In this document: piece after piece, positions 5,121 to 10,917 of the stretch
How the letters are laid out: each line of letters begins with the position of its first letter
Numbering within the stretch: the stretch's first letter is position 1
Assembly (NCBI GenBank): GCA_021825025.1
Contig: JAKAIP010000008.1
Location: forward strand, 1-10,917
Source: a bacterium
GTDB lineage: Bacteria; Patescibacteria; Paceibacteria; UBA9973; SBAW01
Length of the DNA: 10,917 nt
Direction: 5' to 3'
Translations under genes and position numbers: made by a program
The notes under the pieces: generated by a model
Told to the model about the DNA's origin: nothing
The model's input: only the letters and a program-made list of their open reading frames with translations
The model's database searches: none

Positions 5121-5150
5121 ATTAGAAAATAGTGATAATCGCTTTTTCAA
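5121..5150 (-). promoter_or_regulatory. Candidate sigma70-type promoter of the two-TM/HNH operon
   Basis: On the minus strand TTGAAA (5150-5145) and TCTAAT (5126-5121) each match the consensus hexamers at five of six positions, with an 18-bp spacer. Transcription would start near 5114, giving a leader of about 235 nt before the ATG at 4879. The -35 begins only 8 bp after the stop codon of the metallopeptidase gene. Confidence 0.5.
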
Positions 5151-5158
5151 CTTCAAAT

Positions 5159-5728
5159 TTAGTAGAAGCTCACTTTGTTCTTCTTCAGCTCGTTACGAAT
5201 CTCTAGATAATCCGGCATGGTCTTAGCGACCAGATTCCAGAACTTCCGAGAATGACTGAATTCGCCTAGGTGGCAGAGCTCATGGACGATGATGTAGTCC
5301 GCCATGCGCTGTGGCAGGAGAGCAATCTTGTAGTTGAAGTTGAGATTCCCCTTTCTGGAGCAGCTACCCCAACGCGTCTTCTGGTTCTTTATATTGATCT
5401 TGTTGAATCTGAACTTATAGACCTTATTGAAGTACTCAACACGCCGCTCGGCGAGAGCCAGAGCTTCTTCTTTATGATCAGCAAAATCCTTCTTGGTGCT
5501 CTTGATGAAAAGAGTCCCGGAGAAGCTTTTGAAATATTCGAGCTTGTCGAGAACCCACTGAGACTTCTTGATTATGAATTGCTCTACCAACCCCTGATTC
5601 ATGTTCTGCGGCACTGTTACCACGAAAGCACCGTCACAATAGATGGCTAGTCGCATTCGTCGAGCTCGGTTGCTCACCTTGAGCGTATAAACGACCTTCC
5701 TCTTGTGAAGCTCGATGTGCTTTTCCAT
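5159..5728 (-). CDS. YgjP-like (M48/DUF45) metallopeptidase
   Basis: A 189-aa predicted zinc metallopeptidase of the YgjP/DUF45 type. RWGSCS at 119-124 is the family signature. The zinc site is HELCH at 149-153 (H149, E150, H153), followed by the GEFSHSRKFW segment carrying H159. No signal peptide or membrane segment is seen, so it is cytosolic. The start ATG at 5728 lies 2 bp after the hsdR stop, with no clear Shine-Dalgarno sequence, so translational coupling is likely. From general experience, proteins of this family are often encoded next to type I restriction subunits, but their role there is not established. It is the last gene of the restriction operon. The length matches the family and all key residues are present. 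Confidence 0.88.
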   Translation of the reverse strand: MEKHIELHKRKVVYTLKVSNRARRMRLAIYCDGAFVVTVPQNMNQGLVEQFIIKKSQWVLDKLEYFKSFSGTLFIKSTKKDFADHKEEALALAERRVEYFNKVYKFRFNKINIKNQKTRWGSCSRKGNLNFNYKIALLPQRMADYIIVHELCHLGEFSHSRKFWNLVAKTMPDYLEIRNELKKNKVSFY

Positions 5729-5730
5729 GA

Positions 5731-8643
5731 TTAGAAGCGTCTAATGACCACATCAATCAAACGATTCAGATATTTGTGGAAATCCGAGACTCTGATCCGA
5801 TCCTTGTAGTCCTTGAGAATCAGCTCCTGAAGAGTGCGCTTTGCTTCCTTAAGGAACTCTTCCCTCTTTGAGGAATCCTGCCAACCTTCATCAAGCACGC
5901 TCTTGAGGCGGAGCGCCATCTCCTTTATGAATTCTCTTGTTACTTCTTTATCAGATTCAGCAATGAATTCCTCCGAGATACCGTAGAGGCCATATTCCTG
6001 AAGAGAATAACCAAGCTCCTTCGCCTCTTCCGTCTTGGTCTTGATGTCGTTTAACAATTCGTAATAACGCTTGATGCGTTCAGCGAGATCAATCTGACTA
6101 TTCTCAAATTCCTGACGAACCGCTGTGAGGCGTTCGCTGAATTTCTTGAAGGCGGGATGGGTGTCAATATTGATTGATATCTCGCGTTTGAGCATCTTTT
6201 CGAGGTTGAGCGCCTTCTCTTCATCTGGCAACTTGTCGAGTTTATTGAGAGTCGCCAGATCATGCACATTGAGCTCGCGGAAGTTCTTTGTAATACCTTC
6301 GTAGTCGATCTTCTCCTGAATAAGTTTCTTGATGTGCTCGCCATATTCGGCAAGCGAAAAGGCATCAATATCATCAATCTGAAATTCCTTCACGAAAGCG
6401 AGATAGAAACTCGTGACCCACTCGAAGCGGCGCAGATATTCCATGAGGAACGGATCAGGTGAAAGAATCTCGAATAGCATTTTCAACCGAGCATACTTAT
6501 CCTTAAAGAATTGCTGCTTGCTCTGATTGTCGATGAAGATCTTAAGGCAGCGGCGCAAATTATCGATAGAAGGATCTTCGATATTTACTCCCTCAAAGAG
6601 ACTCATTACCTGATCAAGCATATTTATGAATTCCTCCTTGAGCCGATCGATGTTAATCATCGCCGTGTCGACCACACTCTCGTCGAAGTTGAGCGCGTCG
6701 TAGAGGTTCTTGGTGACACCGTAATAGTCAATTATCTTGCCGCAGCCCTTGTTCGGATAGACACGATTTGTGCGAGCGATTGCCTGAAGGAGATTGTGGT
6801 CGCGTAGCGGCTTATCGAGATACATCACCTGCTCCACTGGCGCGTCGAAGCCGGTCAGGAGCATATCGCAGACAAGAAGGAACTTCAGCGGGTTAGCCGG
6901 ATCCTTGAACTGCTCGATTACCTTCTCGCGCTTCTGTTTGTTGGTGTTGTACTTCTTAAGATCATCACTTTCGCTATTTGGATCGCCCGGTGAGTACACG
7001 ACTTCAGACCACTCTGCCGGAATGAGTTTATCAAGCAAGTCTTTATACTTCGCAGTTGCTTCACGGTCGTAGCAGACGATCTGCGCCTTGAAACCATTCG
7101 GAAGGACGTAGAGCTTATAGTGCTCGACGATGTCGCGAGCAATTGCCTCCATACGCTTATCAAGTTTTACAAGCGCTTCCTTCTTTCCATAGCGTTTAGT
7201 AAGGAGTTCTTTCTGAGCGTCACTGAGATCTTCAGTAAGATCGTTGAATTGTTTATCCACTTTTTCTTCATCTATGAAGAACTTTGATAGTCGCGCTTCG
7301 TAGGTGACAGGAAGCGTCGCACCATCGTCGATAGCCTGCTGGATAGAATAGTAATCAAGATAGCGCTCTCCTTCCTCACCAAAATTGCGATGCGTATTGA
7401 GCGTCAGCTTATCAATCGGTGTACCAGTGAATCCGAAGAAGAACGCATCCTTAAACGCGTTGCGCATTTTAATCGCTGAAATACCTTCATTGTCTCGATG
7501 CGCTTCATCAGAGAGCACAATGACGTTCCCATCTAGCCCCTCAACGTCTTCGAGCTCACTGAACTTCTGAATGGTGGAAATGAAGATACCGCGATCTGCT
7601 CCCTTAATTTTCTTCTCCAAATCCCTGCGCGATTCAACGCGAATAAGGTTTTGACCGCCCCAACTTTCGAATTCCTCAAACACCTGATCATCAAGATCAA
7701 TACGATCAATGAGAATAAAGACCTTCGGATTCTTGAGAAGTGGATCGTAGCGAAGCTTCCATGCCGTGAAGAACATGGTGAGCGTCTTCCCAGACCCTTG
7801 TGTATGCCAAATGAGACCTTTCTTGTGCTCACCCTCTTTCACTCGCTCAACAATTTTATTGGTGGCATAAAGCTGCTGGTAGCGAGCGATCTTCTTGGTG
7901 ACGCCATCCTTCTTCTTCTCGAAGACGATAAAGTTCTTGAGCACATCGAGCAGACGCTGTTTATCGAACAAGTAGAAAAGTGTCGCATCGAGTTCTTCTT
8001 CAAATTCAGATTTGTTGCCATGCGGATCCTCGCGCCACGTAAGGAAGTACTGCTTTGGGGAATACGTGGTGCCGTAGACGGTCTTGAGACCATCCGTCGC
8101 GATATTGAATGCATTCGGTAGGAAAAGCTTCGGCGCGACACGCTCGTACCGCTTAATCTGGTCGATAGCGTTCTCGAAATTCACCGAACTAGAAGCAGTG
8201 GGACTCTTCGCCTCGATGTCGCTAATTGGAAGACCATTCAAAAATACTAATACGTCAGTACGGATATTCTCAGTCACACCTTCGAAGTAGAACTGGTTAG
8301 TAGCAACAAAGTGGTTATTGTCAGGATTATCAAAATCTACGATCTTGTAATCACGGAACATGCCGGTGTTTGGATCCTTCAGGTTGATGCCGTTACGAAT
8401 GGCGAACAGGAATGCCTCATTGGTATCGAGCTTCTTCACCTCGCGCACGACACTCTGGGCGACATTCTCATCAACGTCATTTATCTTCTGAACCGCAGCA
8501 AGGAGATGTGGAGTGACGATGAATTCCGTCTCAAATGTTCGCAGCTTCGAGAATTCGTCGGCAAGAATATATTCGTAGCCAAGCCGCTCTCGCAGAAATT
8601 TTATGACGTGATATTCGATTGTGTATTGTTCGTTGAATTTCAT
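5731..8643 (-). CDS. hsdR: Type I restriction endonuclease, R subunit
   Basis: A 970-aa motor and nuclease subunit of a type I restriction complex. It translocates DNA and cleaves unmodified molecules after HsdS/HsdM recognise the site. The N-terminal nuclease core has D130 and the E144-A-K146 of a PD-(D/E)xK fold. The SF2 helicase follows: Walker A TQGSGKT at 281-287, DEAH at 379-382, TGTP at 406-409, CDMLLTGFDAP at 592-602 and QAIARTNRVY at 620-629. A long helical C-terminal region follows that would bind the methylase core. All catalytic motifs are intact and the length is normal, so the gene looks functional. It starts 2 bp after the PIN gene's stop and ends 2 bp before the metallopeptidase start. 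Confidence 0.96.
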   Translation of the reverse strand: MKFNEQYTIEYHVIKFLRERLGYEYILADEFSKLRTFETEFIVTPHLLAAVQKINDVDENVAQSVVREVKKLDTNEAFLFAIRNGINLKDPNTGMFRDYKIVDFDNPDNNHFVATNQFYFEGVTENIRTDVLVFLNGLPISDIEAKSPTASSSVNFENAIDQIKRYERVAPKLFLPNAFNIATDGLKTVYGTTYSPKQYFLTWREDPHGNKSEFEEELDATLFYLFDKQRLLDVLKNFIVFEKKKDGVTKKIARYQQLYATNKIVERVKEGEHKKGLIWHTQGSGKTLTMFFTAWKLRYDPLLKNPKVFILIDRIDLDDQVFEEFESWGGQNLIRVESRRDLEKKIKGADRGIFISTIQKFSELEDVEGLDGNVIVLSDEAHRDNEGISAIKMRNAFKDAFFFGFTGTPIDKLTLNTHRNFGEEGERYLDYYSIQQAIDDGATLPVTYEARLSKFFIDEEKVDKQFNDLTEDLSDAQKELLTKRYGKKEALVKLDKRMEAIARDIVEHYKLYVLPNGFKAQIVCYDREATAKYKDLLDKLIPAEWSEVVYSPGDPNSESDDLKKYNTNKQKREKVIEQFKDPANPLKFLLVCDMLLTGFDAPVEQVMYLDKPLRDHNLLQAIARTNRVYPNKGCGKIIDYYGVTKNLYDALNFDESVVDTAMINIDRLKEEFINMLDQVMSLFEGVNIEDPSIDNLRRCLKIFIDNQSKQQFFKDKYARLKMLFEILSPDPFLMEYLRRFEWVTSFYLAFVKEFQIDDIDAFSLAEYGEHIKKLIQEKIDYEGITKNFRELNVHDLATLNKLDKLPDEEKALNLEKMLKREISINIDTHPAFKKFSERLTAVRQEFENSQIDLAERIKRYYELLNDIKTKTEEAKELGYSLQEYGLYGISEEFIAESDKEVTREFIKEMALRLKSVLDEGWQDSSKREEFLKEAKRTLQELILKDYKDRIRVSDFHKYLNRLIDVVIRRF

Positions 8644-8645
8644 AT

Positions 8646-9701
8646 TTAGAATGGTATGTCTTCTGGATCCGTCTCCTCTCCCTGAGATTCGACTTTCTTC
8701 TCAAGTTCTTCCAATTCATTTGAAACATTAGTTTCTCCATCTTCATTCTGAATTGATTTATGGATTTCACCAAAGGTCTCTACGTCGAAGAGATCTGATC
8801 TCACAAGTAAATGCGCCTCATAAAACTTGCGGACATCTTCGTCCTGAATAATCCAGCGGACCTGACTATTCTCCAACAAAGCTGTTGCCAGTCCCTTTAT
8901 CTGATCATCAGAAAAACTGCTGTATTTAGAAAGTTTCCTAATAAGATCGTGAGTTGTTAGGAAGTTTGAACTAACTATCATCCCCCGCACAAGGTCATCT
9001 TTTTCTTGTTCAACGCGCAGTTCAATTTTGATATCGTGTTCAGAGAAGAATTGTGTGAGACTTCTATAGAAGAAAATTTCATTCTCCGGATGGTGCTCCT
9101 TCCATTCATCAACCAAATAATCTTTTAGGAAGTGCTCGTCAATCGCATGAGCATAATCTCCATCTTTGCTCAAAATTATAAACTCGCCGACTTCATCGAC
9201 TTCAGCAAGAAGAGCTTCCCAGTTAATCTCGTCGCCATGACTCCTGTCTTTCTTACCTGGAGGTCTCCCAAACTGGTACCTCTGAATGGCCTGTGGTAAG
9301 TATTTGTCTGAGTCAATAACCTGACTGGCCTTTATAAGATCATCTATGATGATGTCAGCTTTCAGCGTACGCTTTTGGATATCGTCCCACAATTTCTTAC
9401 TCAACTGTGACTTAAGTTGGTCGAGGATCTTCTGAGTGCGCTTTATGTCTACATATTCTCCGTAGTGTTTACAAAACGGCGGCATGGCCAACACCGGTTT
9501 TGAATCAATGAGTTTGTCATAGGCACTCTTCAAGCGCGTCTCTCTATGCCTTTTTACCTCATCGCATACTTGAGTTGTAAGAAAGAGTTTTATCTCTCCG
9601 GCCTTGATGAAATCGACCAATTTTGCCAACTGAGTCAGATCTTCGTCGTGGAAGTCGTAGAAGTTGAGAAAGATATTCGAATCTAGAAAAAGCAACTTCA
9701 T
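8646..9701 (-). CDS. PIN-domain nuclease (DUF4935-like) inside RM operon
   Basis: A 351-aa protein whose first 200 residues form a PIN domain, a metal-dependent RNase fold. It has the LFLDSNIF strand (D7, N9), E48 in CDEVKRH, the FGRPPGKKDRSHGDEINWEAL segment (144-164, with D152, D157, E158) and FIILSKDGDY (175-183, with D180 and D182). The GRPPGKKD...GDxxxW layout is that of the large PIN/DUF4935 type rather than the short VapC toxins. Residues about 225-300 form a second module (SSNFLTTHDLIRKLSKY...VRWIIQDEDVRKFY), and the tail (315-351) is acidic and probably disordered. There is no adjacent antitoxin gene. Its ATG overlaps the hsdS stop as ATGA and hsdR follows after 2 bp, so it is co-translated with the restriction subunits. 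Confidence 0.85.
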   Translation of the reverse strand: MKLLFLDSNIFLNFYDFHDEDLTQLAKLVDFIKAGEIKLFLTTQVCDEVKRHRETRLKSAYDKLIDSKPVLAMPPFCKHYGEYVDIKRTQKILDQLKSQLSKKLWDDIQKRTLKADIIIDDLIKASQVIDSDKYLPQAIQRYQFGRPPGKKDRSHGDEINWEALLAEVDEVGEFIILSKDGDYAHAIDEHFLKDYLVDEWKEHHPENEIFFYRSLTQFFSEHDIKIELRVEQEKDDLVRGMIVSSNFLTTHDLIRKLSKYSSFSDDQIKGLATALLENSQVRWIIQDEDVRKFYEAHLLVRSDLFDVETFGEIHKSIQNEDGETNVSNELEELEKKVESQGEETDPEDIPF

Positions 9702-10879
9702 ACTCGTTTTTTACCACTCAACAAATCCTGCATGAGACCTTTCTTCAGTAAGACCATCTCGTCTCTCAACTTCTGATTAATCGATATCTTTTCACCGATG
9801 GCGGAAAGAATTTCGGCAATTTGATTCTGTTCTTCTACAGACGGCAGTGCGACAACAACATTCGCAACAGATTCCTTCTTAAGATTCTTTACGCCCGATC
9901 CTGCCGCGATAGCCCAAAAATTATCCTGCAGTACTTCCGAAGAGAGAAGATAATATAGGAAATCGGAACTAATGAGGCTCGTCTTGATATCCTTAAACGC
10001 GAGCCAGCCGTCGTGGATACACGCTTCAATCTTCATTATGTATGGGCGACCGAAACTCATTGAATTGGAAAGTATAAAATCTCCAACCTGTACGAGTGTC
10101 GTTTTTGACAAACCGCTTTTCTTTATCTTCTGGCTTGTCTGTTCAATATATTTCGCGCCGGGTTTTATATCTCCAATCTTTAGCCAATTTAGACCATCGT
10201 CATCAGATGTAATATAACTTTCGATTGGTCGTGGTGAACCTCCACGTGTAATCGTGGCGATTTCTCCCAGCTTCATGAGCTGCCATTCTGATGGCACCTC
10301 ACCAATATTCGTCTTCTTGAATTTGGAATGCTCAATGCCTTTGGCAAAAAGCTCCCGCATTAGTCCGCGCTTAAGCTTCTCGGTCGCAGCGATAATTTCG
10401 TCAGTCTTTGCAATCTCCTCATCCACCGCCCCCAAAATCTCCGCAATCTTTTTCTGTTCAAGAAGAGAGGGGAGCAAAACATCAACCGCTTGAATGATAG
10501 GCAGACGTAAGGACTTTACTGTGCTACCAACAGCATTCTTCGCAAAAATTTCCCGATTTGCATTAAGGTTTTGGAAAAGAAATACAGCATCTACCTGCTC
10601 ATTCGGAAATATCGCATACGTACGCTGGTGAAGATCAAACTTCCCGCTATAAAAACGCGGCACAAAATCTGCCCCCTCTCCTGGAAGGATTACTGCCGTC
10701 CCGTCGAAAAGATACTTATTACTACGCTTTATAGAAACGGAACGATCAAAGAGCGGATATTCACCATTTGCGACAGCGTCTTGAGCATTTGTCTTACCAT
10801 TGGTGATAGTTGCAACGTCTCCGAGCTTCACTCGCTTCCATCCTGACGGAGCATTCGTTTGTGCGGTTACGTCTTTCAT
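9698..10879 (-). CDS. hsdS: Type I restriction specificity subunit
   Basis: A 393-aa DNA-recognition subunit that sets the bipartite target of both methylation and cleavage. Two target-recognition domains (about 12-138 and 198-346) each begin with a W-x-x-x-x-L-G-[DE]-[VI]-A-T-I-T-x-G motif (GWKRVKLGDVATITNG and EWQLMKLGEIATITRG). Each is followed by a conserved coiled-coil repeat: EQKKIAEILGAVDEEI...LKRGLMRELFAKG (141-181) and EQNQIAEILSAIGEKI...LKKGLMQDLLSGK (350-390). Both halves are complete. The ATG at 10879 has an in-frame TAG two codons upstream, so the start is secure, and it overlaps the preceding gene's stop as ATGA. Its own stop overlaps the PIN start in the same way. The matching hsdM is expected beyond the right edge. 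Confidence 0.94.
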   Translation of the reverse strand: MKDVTAQTNAPSGWKRVKLGDVATITNGKTNAQDAVANGEYPLFDRSVSIKRSNKYLFDGTAVILPGEGADFVPRFYSGKFDLHQRTYAIFPNEQVDAVFLFQNLNANREIFAKNAVGSTVKSLRLPIIQAVDVLLPSLLEQKKIAEILGAVDEEIAKTDEIIAATEKLKRGLMRELFAKGIEHSKFKKTNIGEVPSEWQLMKLGEIATITRGGSPRPIESYITSDDDGLNWLKIGDIKPGAKYIEQTSQKIKKSGLSKTTLVQVGDFILSNSMSFGRPYIMKIEACIHDGWLAFKDIKTSLISSDFLYYLLSSEVLQDNFWAIAAGSGVKNLKKESVANVVVALPSVEEQNQIAEILSAIGEKISINQKLRDEMVLLKKGLMQDLLSGKKRV

Positions 10880-10917
10880 TTTCTATGTTGATCGAGCTGC
10901 TCATGGCACTCATGGAT
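10876..10917 (-). CDS. 3' end of an upstream operon gene (partial)
   Basis: The minus strand reads IHECHEQLDQHRK and then TGA, with that stop overlapping the hsdS ATG as ATGA, the same coupling used at the hsdS-PIN junction. Thirteen residues are too few to identify a family. By position it could be the end of hsdM or of another accessory gene; nothing in these residues is diagnostic of HsdM. Confidence 0.5.
   Translation of the reverse strand: MHECHEQLDQHRK

Noticed and set aside
7253..7261. TTATCCACT, a near-DnaA box
   Set aside because: It is one base off consensus, lies inside hsdR coding sequence and is isolated; chance is enough.
8646..9701. PrrC/RloC anticodon nuclease identity for the gene between hsdS and hsdR
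   Set aside because: No Walker A or other ATPase motif is present. The residues are those of a PIN domain, so only the position is shared with PrrC.
1..10917. CRISPR array, insertion sequence or transposase
   Set aside because: No regularly spaced repeat/spacer series, no transposase-like protein and no terminal inverted repeats with target duplication were seen.

Overview
The window holds ten protein genes, eight of them on the minus strand, plus several intergenic stretches unusually rich in stem-loops. Average base composition looks moderate, with the MTase block appearing more GC-rich than the PIN gene by eye. TGA is used as a real stop (DNA methyltransferase, HsdS), so the Gracilibacteria-type recoding of UGA is excluded. 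The two-membrane-segment exported protein and the secreted HNH nuclease are of types I associate with Patescibacteria (CPR, Parcubacteria-like). That taxonomic guess is an inference only, because there is no rRNA or ribosomal protein in the window.

Left part (1-1444): a strong bidirectional hairpin terminator (58-87); a repeat-bearing spacer; a minus-strand pair of small genes (an unrecognised 206-aa protein preceded by a 69-aa DUF2188-like protein); then a regulatory region with three TGAYAAG boxes at exact 10-bp steps and a perfect DnaA-box match. A hairpin-rich leader with an imperfect tandem duplication follows, in front of the plus-strand genes.

Middle (1445-5158): a ParB-N/adenine-type methyltransferase fusion overlaps a small helix-turn-helix gene resembling phage terminase small subunits, but no terminase large subunit follows. 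Instead its stop codon overlaps the stop of a convergent minus-strand gene for a secreted HNH nuclease. That nuclease gene lies 9 bp behind a two-TM exported protein. Upstream of the latter is a ~235-nt leader with its own candidate promoter. The leader contains a 10-bp perfect stem, and a 17-bp helix can form between that stem's loop and a downstream segment. All three non-Watson-Crick pairs of the helix are G-U only in minus-strand RNA, so this looks like a genuine pseudoknotted or switching RNA.

Right part (5159-10917): a tightly packed minus-strand operon reading (unknown 3' end) - hsdS - PIN-domain gene - hsdR - YgjP-like metallopeptidase, with junctions of 4-bp overlaps or 2-bp gaps. 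It is a type I restriction-modification locus whose hsdM should lie beyond the right edge. A PIN-family nuclease sits between hsdS and hsdR, the same position that the PrrC anticodon nuclease occupies in its RM locus. The best candidates for something new are this PIN-containing restriction operon and the structured leader RNA at 4881-5113.
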